Positions 55,664 to 62,931 of a stretch of 64,000 nt of DNA are shown here, piece by piece (the first letter of the stretch is position 1; each line of letters starts with the position of its first letter). Source of the DNA: Candidatus Anaeroferrophillus wilburensis. GTDB lineage: Bacteria > Desulfobacterota > Anaeroferrophillalia > Anaeroferrophillales > Anaeroferrophillaceae. The DNA lies in contig JAFGSY010000028.1 of NCBI GenBank assembly GCA_016934315.1, positions 62,001 through 126,000 of the forward strand, given 5' to 3'. The translations under genes were made by a program, and so were the position numbers. The notes beneath the pieces were generated by a model. The model was not told the origin of the DNA. It worked only from the letters and a program-made list of their open reading frames with translations, and ran no database searches.

Positions 55664-55739
55664 GCCGAGGTAGCTCAGTCGGTAGAGCAGGGGACTGAAA
55701 ATCCCCGTGTCGGCGGTTCAATTCCGTCCCTCGGCACCA
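55664..55739 (+). tRNA. tRNA-Phe (GAA)
   Basis: This 76-base tRNA folds into the full cloverleaf: GCCGAGG acceptor pairing with CCTCGGC, a GCTC/GAGC D-stem, a GGGGA/TCCCC anticodon stem and a GGCGG/CCGTC T-stem with one G-T pair. The anticodon GAA stands at 55697-55699. The 3' CCA is encoded. It has its own promoter and terminator and stands alone. Confidence 0.97.
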
Positions 55740-55746
55740 CGGTAAC

Positions 55747-55779
55747 AAGGGGGTTAGATGAAATTCTAACCCCTTTTTC
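55747..55779 (+). terminator. Terminator after tRNA-Phe
   Basis: GGGGTTAGA and TCTAACCCC form a 9-bp stem with a 6-base loop, followed by TTTTT. A second weaker candidate (AAAGCC-N5-GGCTTT plus Ts) lies at 55834-55854. Confidence 0.85.
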
Positions 55780-55991
55780 TCTGCCCTCCCAGCCATCCTT
55801 TTTCATGCCCCCTGGGGACATATCCTGCAACATAAAGCCCCGCTGGCTTTTTTTCAGTTGGCCTATCGCCGCTGACAATGCGTGAGGACCCTTCTTATTA
55901 CAAACAATGATCATGGTCGATAAAAAAACGCACGAACAGCCGACTACACCTCCAACCATAACTTCTGCCTAGAGCTTTGCGGTGCGGATAG

Positions 55992-57695
55992 ATGTTTAAG
56001 CCAAAGTTTTTCGTATTGCTGCCCCAATTGACCACATCACAACTTCTCCATGACCTCGTTGCCGGCATTATTGTTGGGATCATCGCGCTGCCCCTGGCGA
56101 TCGCGTTTGGTATCGCTTCCGGCGTTTCCCCCGAAAAGGGAATCATAACGGCGATCATCGGCGGCTTCGTGGTTTCCTTCCTGGGCGGCAGCCGGGTTCA
56201 AATTGGCGGCCCGACCGGGGCATTTATTGTTATTGTTTACAGCATCATTCAGACCTACGGCGTCGATGGACTTATGCTGGCCACGCTGATGGCCGGCATC
56301 ATCCTGATTGTTATGGGTTTCGCCCAGTTTGGTTCAATGATTAAATTTATCCCGTTCCCGGTTGTGGTTGGCTTCACCAGCGGTATTGCCGTGGTTATTT
56401 TTTCGAGCCAGATCAATGAGTTCTGCGGCATGGGAATCACCAAACTGCCAGCTGATTTCATCGGTAAATGGGTGGAATATTTCCGCCATCTTGCGTCGAT
56501 CAATTACCAGACTCTGGGCATTGGTCTGCTTTCACTGCTCATCATCATCTGCTGGCCAAACATATCGAAAAAGATTCCCGGTTCAGTTATTGCAATTCTG
56601 GCATCGACGGTACTGGTCCAGCTCTTCAATCTTAACGTGGCAACCATCGAATCGCGTTTCGGCACCATCCCTGCCTCTTTTCCATCCCCTTCCCTGCCAG
56701 CAATGAACTTAGCACTGATACGCGAACTCATTCCTTCGGCCATGACCATCGCTATCCTTGCCGCGATTGAGTCACTGCTGTCTGCGGTTGTAGCCGATGG
56801 CATGATCGGTGGAAAACATAAATCAAATATGGAGCTGGTAGCCAACGGTGTGGCCAACATCATCTCACCCCTGTTCGGGGGCATTCCGGTCACCGGTGCC
56901 ATTGCCCGAACGGCGGCAAATATCAAGAATGGCGGGCGCACGCCGGTTTCCGGAATAGTCCATGCCGCAACATTGCTGACCATTATGCTGTTATTGGGGC
57001 AGTGGGCTAAATTGATTCCCATGGCGACGCTGGCTGCCATACTGATTGTCATCGCCTTTAACATGAGTGAATATTATATCTTTAAGCGTCTGCTGAAAAG
57101 CCCCCATAGCGATGTCGCCGTTTTACTGACCACCTTTGGACTGACGGTTATTTTTGACCTAACCATAGCCGTCGAAATCGGCATGATTCTGGCTGTCATC
57201 TTGTTCATGAAAAGGATGGTCAGTGTTTCGAATGTCAGCATCATCACCCGGGAGGTAAAAGATGCCAATGAGACATCGGATGCCAGTGCCATTCAAAACA
57301 AGGATGTCCCGGAAGGGGTTGAAGTCTATGAAATAAACGGGCCATTCTTCTTTGGCGCTGCCACCAAGTTCAAAGAAGTGATCCGCCGCCTGGATAATCC
57401 GCCCAAGATAATGATTTTTCGCATGCGCAACGTGCTGGCAATTGACGCCACCGGCCTGAACCTACTGAGCGAGATTATCCGTGAGAATAAAAAGGAGAAT
57501 GCTCATTTAATCCTGTCCGGTGTGCATGCCCAACCAATGTACGCATTAACACAGTACGACATAATTGATGAAATTGGTTTGGACAATGTCTTCGGCAATA
57601 TTGATGATGCGCTGGACCGGGCAAGGGAGCTGCTTGGTTTTCCCAAAATGGGACGACCGAAGGATTTTGTCCCGGTGGTAAAACGGGAAATGTAG
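55992..57695 (+). CDS. SulP family anion transporter with STAS domain
   Basis: This 567-residue inner-membrane protein has about 12-14 membrane segments beginning near residue 15. It carries the SulP signature region [13 protein letters not shown] and [15 protein letters not shown] cytoplasmic STAS domain from about 440 includes [15 protein letters not shown]. SulP proteins carry sulfate, bicarbonate (BicA-like) or other anions with Na+ or H+. The substrate cannot be read directly; the neighbouring carbonic-anhydrase-like gene makes bicarbonate a reasonable inference, and sulfate is the alternative in a sulfur-metabolising organism. Confidence 0.9.
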   Translation: MFKPKFFVLLPQLTTSQLLHDLVAGIIVGIIALPLAIAFGIASGVSPEKGIITAIIGGFVVSFLGGSRVQIGGPTGAFIVIVYSIIQTYGVDGLMLATLMAGIILIVMGFAQFGSMIKFIPFPVVVGFTSGIAVVIFSSQINEFCGMGITKLPADFIGKWVEYFRHLASINYQTLGIGLLSLLIIICWPNISKKIPGSVIAILASTVLVQLFNLNVATIESRFGTIPASFPSPSLPAMNLALIRELIPSAMTIAILAAIESLLSAVVADGMIGGKHKSNMELVANGVANIISPLFGGIPVTGAIARTAANIKNGGRTPVSGIVHAATLLTIMLLLGQWAKLIPMATLAAILIVIAFNMSEYYIFKRLLKSPHSDVAVLLTTFGLTVIFDLTIAVEIGMILAVILFMKRMVSVSNVSIITREVKDANETSDASAIQNKDVPEGVEVYEINGPFFFGAATKFKEVIRRLDNPPKIMIFRMRNVLAIDATGLNLLSEIIRENKKENAHLILSGVHAQPMYALTQYDIIDEIGLDNVFGNIDDALDRARELLGFPKMGRPKDFVPVVKREM

Positions 57696-57826
57696 GCTCT
57701 TGCCTGCCGCCCACACAATAGCTCTTCATTTTCCCGACGTTGAGCATAAATGACTGGACTCAACTGGACGGCTACGGTCTCACTTCAGGTTTGCCGGTCA
57801 GAACCTGCCCCCCCCTATGCCCGCCA

Positions 57827-59008
57827 CTATTTCGGCGAACGGATATCAAAACGGGGTGCCGCCAACATCCGGCCAATCTGCTCCTTAAGATCTGCCTGCT
57901 CCGGATTAGCAATGTCTTGGGCCATCAGCAGGGCGAAGAGGCGATTCTGCTCAAGAGGATGGCCATACTCCCCGGGCATGCCATCCTTAAGCTGGATATG
58001 GGCAGCCCAGGGGACGAAATAGGTGGTCGCCGGATATCCCTCGTACTCGGAAATATCGATATTAAGACCTGCCACGTAGAGGAGATTCTTGCCGGCATAT
58101 TCCGTCCCCCGGCGGATGGATTCCACGATCCGGGCAAACTCCAGCTGAATAAGAATCTTGGCCGCCAGCAGCGGTGGATTGCGGGAGGTCACGATCGTGG
58201 GCATAAACTCAATGAGAGACCGTTCCAGCAGGATGGACTCATCGGTCTCATGGAAATCTTCCCGAAAATAGAAAAGATCATCATAGAGGTGTTCCCCGAT
58301 GTTTTCACCATCACCATCCCGCCAGACATAACCAACGGCATCGAGCCGTTTGTAAAATTCCTCGGCAACCTCATAAGTCTGGCTGGTGGACAACGCCGCC
58401 ACCGGCACAATCCGACCAGCTTCATCAACTTTGACGATATTTTCCAGCAGCAGCACCAGGCCATTTTTCACCGGTCGGGAAGCAAAATCAACAAAGGAGT
58501 TTTTCACCGTGATCAGGTGGTTGCCCCGCTCATCCCGGTGCAGGAAGATCCGTTGCCGGGCAAAGTGGTACTGTTCCAGATATGGCGTGATGACATGGGT
58601 GATTTTCCCGCAGGAGTTGGAGATGCAGGTGCCTTCCATTTTGGGACGGATACATTTTCCATAGGTACCGGTGTGCGGGTCATACCCCACATGGGTGGCC
58701 TGAACAATCACCAAATCCTCGCCATGATGGGCATGCGGACCATGACGATCACTGGCAACGATGCCGCCGACCCGGCCATGGTTAAACGGAAAAGTACCGA
58801 AATGCTTGGTCAGCAGGATGATCGGCCAGCCCTGGTTCTCATCTGAACAGAAGGCCCGGGAGGGCATAATCAAGCCCTTACGGAATCCCAGGCTCATGCA
58901 AAGATTAAAGAGCTTGGGAGCAAATTCAGCATAGGGAATAGCAAGACCGTCCACCTTGAAAGGCGCAAGTTTTCGAACAATATGCGGCTTACGATATGAG
59001 TTCAGCAT
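57827..59008 (-). CDS. Probable LCIB-type (beta-like) carbonic anhydrase family protein
   Basis: This 393-residue protein without signal peptide or membrane helix has a potential Cys-His-Cys zinc site: C54 in AFCSDENQ, H106 in THVGYD and C133 in NSCGK. D56 follows the first Cys as a Cys-x-Asp pair, and Arg88 is a candidate partner. This pattern resembles the LCIB/LCIC family of carbonic anhydrases known from algal CO2-concentrating systems and some bacteria. The assignment is from memory of motifs, not a search. It faces a SulP transporter, so an inorganic-carbon role fits. ATG 59008 has GGGAGGG upstream. Confidence 0.5.
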   Translation of the reverse strand: MLNSYRKPHIVRKLAPFKVDGLAIPYAEFAPKLFNLCMSLGFRKGLIMPSRAFCSDENQGWPIILLTKHFGTFPFNHGRVGGIVASDRHGPHAHHGEDLVIVQATHVGYDPHTGTYGKCIRPKMEGTCISNSCGKITHVITPYLEQYHFARQRIFLHRDERGNHLITVKNSFVDFASRPVKNGLVLLLENIVKVDEAGRIVPVAALSTSQTYEVAEEFYKRLDAVGYVWRDGDGENIGEHLYDDLFYFREDFHETDESILLERSLIEFMPTIVTSRNPPLLAAKILIQLEFARIVESIRRGTEYAGKNLLYVAGLNIDISEYEGYPATTYFVPWAAHIQLKDGMPGEYGHPLEQNRLFALLMAQDIANPEQADLKEQIGRMLAAPRFDIRSPK

Positions 59009-59235
59009 CTTCTGTCCCTCCCTCCCCATGAATAAAAGGTTGCGAAGCCCCTCATGTTTCCCGTTTCAACGCCTACAGGGCATATTCCAGCATTGTAAAA
59101 TGCCATACGATTTTTCAACATTTTTAGCAAGGTTGAAAATCCCCTTATTGCTTTTGGCAATCTATCATAAGGCACCGGCTTGCCGCGCGCAACAAAACTC
59201 TTTTCCAAAACCACCAAAAATTTTTCAATTTTTTC

Positions 59236-59263
59236 TTGCGTTTCAGCTAAAATAGATTATATT
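59236..59263 (+). promoter_or_regulatory. Candidate promoter of the small zinc-ribbon gene
   Basis: TTGCGT (59236-59241) and TATATT (59258-59263) are 16 bases apart, about 44 bases before the ATG at 59308, in an A/T-rich stretch. Confidence 0.4.
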
Positions 59264-59307
59264 AGTAAGGTATTATAACGCTGGACTAAAAGATAGGGAG
59301 GTGGATC

Positions 59308-59481
59308 ATGGCTTGGAGATTATTGTGCATGGATTGCGACTATGAAAAACATCTTGAAGCAAATGAAAGAAACCTGAAAGAATGCCCCAAGTGCAAGAGC
59401 ACCAGCATTCAGGTCTATGATGATGAGGTGGGCAAAGGAGCCCACTGCGCCGGCACCATCAATGTCGAGTCGCACAAATAG
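59308..59481 (+). CDS. Small zinc-ribbon protein
   Basis: This 57-residue protein has two CxxC pairs, C7-x2-C10 and C26-x2-C29, separated by 15 residues. That is the layout of a zinc ribbon, with an acidic C-terminal half containing one further Cys (C47). A strong GGGAGGTGG ribosome site precedes ATG 59308, and a promoter candidate and a terminator flank it, so it is probably a real monocistronic gene. No family was recognised. It may be a regulator or a protein-interaction module. Confidence 0.75.
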   Translation: MAWRLLCMDCDYEKHLEANERNLKECPKCKSTSIQVYDDEVGKGAHCAGTINVESHK

Positions 59482-59605
59482 TCAAGGTTCAACCCTCTTC
59501 AAACACTATCTTGTTTGACATAGCTCTCAGGGCCAAGCTTCCTGCTTATGGCTGGTGGTGATCCTTGGCCAACTTCAAGGCCCCAGGTCAAAACAGTTCA
59601 CAAAA

Positions 59606-59646
59606 ACGCACAAAAGCCGGTCATTGAATGACCGGCTTTTGTGCGT
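59606..59646. terminator. Perfect 41-base palindrome, probable bidirectional terminator
   Basis: Twenty bases are followed by one central base and their exact reverse complement. The arms contain AAAAGCC/GGCTTTT, so a stable hairpin with flanking A/T forms on either strand. It lies between the convergent zinc-ribbon (+) and PEP-CTERM (-) genes. Confidence 0.75.
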
Positions 59647-59695
59647 CTGTTTCCAGACAAGGTAAAAAAGGAGGGAGTTAGGTGTTCACTACACG

Positions 59696-60409
59696 TTATT
59701 TCTCCTGCCGCTGGCGCCGGGCAACCATCACCAGCCCCAGACAGCCGATTCCCATGAGCAGCAGGGTCTGGGGTTCAGGCACCGGCGCGGCATGACCTTC
59801 AATGACATCATTGCCACAGCTCATGGTCCAATGGGCGTCGAAGCCTTGGGAAAGGTCAAACCCGACAACACTGAAGGTGACATAACGCCAAAAGGTATCT
59901 GCACCCGAGTTGTAGCTACCAGAGTTAGCAAGCAAAGCACTGCTTGATGCGGAACTATCTATACGATAAGGGGTGGAAACGGGAAAATCATCAGGGGCTA
60001 ACCATGTTGTGTTAGAATAAAAACCGGCAGCAGTCAGACCAGCAAAGCCAAAACCGACCCCATATTCGTAGTTATCATCATTCCCATCAAAACTGAGGGC
60101 CAGATCACCGGCATAATAATCCTTGCTATTATAAGTCTGAGTACCAGTTCGAACATTAAAACCAGTCTGCAGAGCAATCGACAACCGTGAGGTTCCAGCA
60201 TCATAGCAGTAGGCCAGATATTCGGCATCAAAATCCTGTCCGCCCCAGCCGGGATACACACGTCCACCCGCATCAACCCCCTCATCGACGGCAAATACAG
60301 TCCAACTGCTATCAAGAACAAAAGGGGTTTCCTGAGGAACTGCTTGTGAAGCCTGCGCCCAAACCAACAACATCCCCATGGCCACTACTACCATCATTAT
60401 CTTCTTCAT
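59696..60409 (-). CDS. PEP-CTERM sorting domain protein
   Basis: This 237-residue secreted protein has an N-terminal signal peptide (about 1-25). A Ser/Tyr/Gly-rich middle with repeated aromatic and Asp residues suggests a beta-rich extracellular domain. The C-terminal PEP-CTERM signal consists of VPEPQTLLLMG, a hydrophobic stretch and ARRQRQ. Such proteins are cut by an exosortase (EpsH/XrtA) and are linked to exopolysaccharide; no exosortase gene is in the window. ATG 60409 has GGAG upstream. A sigma-54-like promoter lies 63 bases before it. Confidence 0.9.
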   Translation of the reverse strand: MKKIMMVVVAMGMLLVWAQASQAVPQETPFVLDSSWTVFAVDEGVDAGGRVYPGWGGQDFDAEYLAYCYDAGTSRLSIALQTGFNVRTGTQTYNSKDYYAGDLALSFDGNDDNYEYGVGFGFAGLTAAGFYSNTTWLAPDDFPVSTPYRIDSSASSSALLANSGSYNSGADTFWRYVTFSVVGFDLSQGFDAHWTMSCGNDVIEGHAAPVPEPQTLLLMGIGCLGLVMVARRQRQEK

Positions 60410-60734
60410 CCCGAGCTCCAACCATTCCTATTGAAAAAAGTTTCCTGTAATTCCATTCTAATAATAACTGTTGCGAAAAACATGCCATCCAGAATAATAA
60501 AAAAATAGCGCCTAATCTTAAGCAGTTACAAACTTCATGGTTTTTATCATTGCTAAATTTATGAAAAGTGGTATTTTTTTACATATAAAAGGTATTATTT
60601 TTCCTGATTTCATTTACACATCTAATGTCTCTTTATCCTTTTATTGCTTCAACGATTCCATTGACTCCGTGGCGCTAACTTGATAACGGGAATGATTGTC
60701 AACAGCAAAACTTTACATCTTCGAGATATTCTCC
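60410..60734. other. A/T-rich intergenic region between PEP-CTERM and tatD genes
   Basis: About 325 bases between divergent genes are clearly more A/T-rich than the surroundings. They hold the sigma-54-like element for the PEP-CTERM gene and possibly activator sites. No gene was recognised. Confidence 0.5.
60472..60487 (-). promoter_or_regulatory. Sigma-54-type -24/-12 promoter of the PEP-CTERM gene
   Basis: On the minus strand the element reads TGGCATG-TTTT-TCGCA. It keeps the GG and GC dinucleotides exactly 10 bases apart, as sigma-54 promoters require, with one mismatch in each half against TGGCACG-N4-TTGCA. PEP-CTERM genes are often controlled by the PrsK/PrsR system through RpoN, which agrees with this. 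Confidence 0.65.
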
Positions 60735-61499
60735 ATGGATGAACTTTTCGACAGCCACTGCCACCTTACTGATGAACCCCTCATCGGCCAGCTGGATGAA
60801 GTGCTGAGCCGGGCTCAAAACAACTTGGTCACCAGAATCATGGTTCCAGGATATGACCTGACTTCAAGCATGGCTGCGGCCAAACTGGCGCAAAACCATG
60901 CGGAGATCAGTTTTGCCACCGGCATCCACCCAGGGTGGGTCACAGAAGACGTGTTTCCTTTAATCGAATTAGAGGCGATCATCAGACGGTTTCAACCATC
61001 GGCCATCGGCGAAATCGGTCTTGATTTCGCCCTTGATGATCATGATCCCCTGGCCCAGGGAAAAGCACTGGAAGCTCAACTGGAGCTGGCAAGAATCTTT
61101 CGTCTGCCGGTGATCATCCACTGCCGCAAAGCGTTTCAGCCCCTCTACGATCAGCTGCGGCAGTTTCCGGAAGTCATCGGCATCCTCCATGCCTTCAACG
61201 GCGGCCCGGCCATGGGGGAAAAATTCCTTGAGCTAGGCTACTATCTGGCTTTTGGCGGCGGCATCACCCGCCCCAATACCAGAAAGATCAGGAAAACAGC
61301 CCTGATGGTTCCCGAGGACCGAGTCATCCTGGAAACCGACGCCCCCTATATCGGCAGCCACACGGTCGCAAAAGGGGAGATCGAACCATGTCATCTTCAG
61401 GAAATTGCCAAGGCATTTGGCCAGTTGCGGGGCTGGGACATGGCGGAAACCGCCAGACGGACGACGGCCAATGCCAAACGACTGTTTGCGGTACTATAA
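60735..61499 (+). CDS. tatD: TatD family metal-dependent hydrolase
   Basis: This 254-residue TIM-barrel protein begins with the metal ligands DSHCHL. It shows GIHPG, IGEIGLDF, IHCRKAF, HAFNGG and the catalytic aspartate in ETDAPYI. Family members are 3'-5' DNases or exonucleases acting in DNA repair. ATG 60735 is preferred because the protein then starts at the metal motif. An intergenic inverted repeat follows. Confidence 0.9.
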   Translation: MDELFDSHCHLTDEPLIGQLDEVLSRAQNNLVTRIMVPGYDLTSSMAAAKLAQNHAEISFATGIHPGWVTEDVFPLIELEAIIRRFQPSAIGEIGLDFALDDHDPLAQGKALEAQLELARIFRLPVIIHCRKAFQPLYDQLRQFPEVIGILHAFNGGPAMGEKFLELGYYLAFGGGITRPNTRKIRKTALMVPEDRVILETDAPYIGSHTVAKGEIEPCHLQEIAKAFGQLRGWDMAETARRTTANAKRLFAVL

Positions 61500-61507
61500 A
61501 AAAAAAT

Positions 61508-61582
61508 AGCCACAGACGCACACCGACCCACAAGGACAAAAAAGACAGCATTTTCTGTGCATGTCTGTGTGCGTCTGAGGCT
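61508..61582. repeat. Intergenic inverted repeat (CAGACGCACAC-type)
   Basis: CAGACGCACAC (61513-61523) pairs perfectly with GTGTGCGTCTG (61567-61577), and AGCC/GGCT extends the stem after one mismatch. The 43-base interior is rich in GACA-type steps. The text style (cacagacgcacaccgaccc...) recalls interspersed palindromic elements seen between genes in some proteobacterial genomes. Only one copy is in this window. It could also act as a transcription barrier. Confidence 0.55.
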
Positions 61583-61603
61583 TAAAGAATGCAAGGAAAG
61601 AGG

Positions 61604-62392
61604 ATGAACCGTTTTTCCCGCCTCGAGCTGCTGATTGGCAAAAATGGCCTGGCCGCCCTGGAAAACAGCCACGTCGCCATTATCGGTCTGGGGGCCGTCG
61701 GCTCTTTTGCCGCCGAGGCCCTGGCCCGCAGCGGCGTCGGCAGGCTGACCCTGATCGACTGCGATGTGGTGGGGACCACCAACATCAACCGGCAGCTGTT
61801 TGCCCTCTCCAGCACCATCGGCGAACCAAAGGTCTTTGCTGCCGTCCGCCGCCTGCAGGATATCAATCCGGAGCTTGCCATACAGCCGGTCCAGCAGTTC
61901 TATCACCACGATACGGCCGAGGAACTGCTGGCTCCTGACTACGATTTCCTGATTGACGCCATTGACGGGGTGAGTCCTAAAATTGATCTCATCTGCCGCT
62001 GCCGGGAGCGCAGCATTCCCTTCATCTCGGCAATGGGAGCCGCGGGCCGTAAAAATCCCGGCGCCGTCGGATTTGCCGACCTCAGCGAAACTTCCGGCTG
62101 TCCATTGTGCCGGGTCATGAGAAAATCATTGAAACATAAGGGAATCAGGGAGGGAGTGCCGGTGGTTTTCTCGCGGGAGCCGGTCACCGCCAAGCCCCTG
62201 CCGCCGGATAAGGTCAGCGACCGGGAGCGGGAAGAACACCTGCAGCGCGGCCGCCAGCGGTTCATTCAGCCAAGCGCCGTTTTCATGCCGGGGATTTTCG
62301 GTCTTTTGGCAGCCCAGTATGCCATCGATCACCTGCTGCCCGGGAGCCATAAAAAAACAAGCATCTCTGAGCCCTCTGTGACTCGGTGGTGA
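61604..62392 (+). CDS. tcdA: tRNA threonylcarbamoyladenosine dehydratase TcdA (CsdL)
   Basis: This 262-residue E1/ThiF-like protein has FSRLELLIGKNG at the start, the ATP-binding GLGAVGSFAAEALARSGVG, DCDVVGTTNINRQ, DAIDGVSPK and the SGCPLCRVMRK segment. TcdA uses ATP to cyclise t6A at position 37 of tRNAs to ct6A. ATG 61604 has AAGGA six bases upstream; the ATG at 61589 is less well placed. Confidence 0.93.
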   Translation: MNRFSRLELLIGKNGLAALENSHVAIIGLGAVGSFAAEALARSGVGRLTLIDCDVVGTTNINRQLFALSSTIGEPKVFAAVRRLQDINPELAIQPVQQFYHHDTAEELLAPDYDFLIDAIDGVSPKIDLICRCRERSIPFISAMGAAGRKNPGAVGFADLSETSGCPLCRVMRKSLKHKGIREGVPVVFSREPVTAKPLPPDKVSDREREEHLQRGRQRFIQPSAVFMPGIFGLLAAQYAIDHLLPGSHKKTSISEPSVTRW

Positions 62393-62415
62393 AAAATATT
62401 ATGAGGAAAAGAATC

Positions 62416-62931
62416 ATGAAGCGATCATTCTCATTGTTTTTCCAGGTGTTGCTCCTGTTTCAGTTCGCTGCCTGTCAACAGCCGGCCACCACAAAGCAGC
62501 CTCTGGAGTCCCTGTTCCCCGAAACAATCGGCACCCTTCAGCGGCTCCAGTTGGTCACCGAAGGACCGGCAATCGACCGGATCAATCAACTACACGGTAA
62601 AACGATTGAAGTGGAAGCCGGGGCAATCGGCAGATACGCGGCTGGCGGCAGCGAGGTGGCCATGGTCTGGATCTCCCGCAGCAGCGATGAACAGACCGCC
62701 AGACGGCAGACTGACATCATGGTTGAAAAAATGGTCAACAACCCCCGTTCACCATTTCACCATCCACAGATCAGGGGCAAGGAAGGAGCCCGCCTCTACC
62801 AGTTCATGGGCATGGGACAAGTGCACTATATTTTCTGCCGCCAAACGCTGGTCTACTGGATTTCAGCCGTTCCGGCACGGGGCGAAGAGATCCTGGCAAC
62901 GTTTTACCCGTTGGCGGGAAACAGCAGCTAA
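62416..62931 (+). CDS. Uncharacterised lipoprotein
   Basis: This 171-residue protein has a signal peptide and lipobox ending at C20 (FAAC). The domain that follows has LFPETIGTLQRLQ, GKTIEVEAGAIGRYAAGGSEVAMVW and a long helical middle. The overall look, a short secreted alpha/beta domain with GSEV and MVEKM motifs, is shared with several unassigned lipoproteins. No family name can be given. ATG 62416 is favoured over 62401. Its stop overlaps the stop of the convergent AsmA-like gene. Confidence 0.72.
   Translation: MKRSFSLFFQVLLLFQFAACQQPATTKQPLESLFPETIGTLQRLQLVTEGPAIDRINQLHGKTIEVEAGAIGRYAAGGSEVAMVWISRSSDEQTARRQTDIMVEKMVNNPRSPFHHPQIRGKEGARLYQFMGMGQVHYIFCRQTLVYWISAVPARGEEILATFYPLAGNSS

Noticed and set aside
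59070-59120. Sigma-54 element (TGGCATTTTACAATGC) before the LCIB-like gene
   Set aside because: GG and GC are 11 rather than 10 bases apart, which sigma-54 does not normally tolerate.
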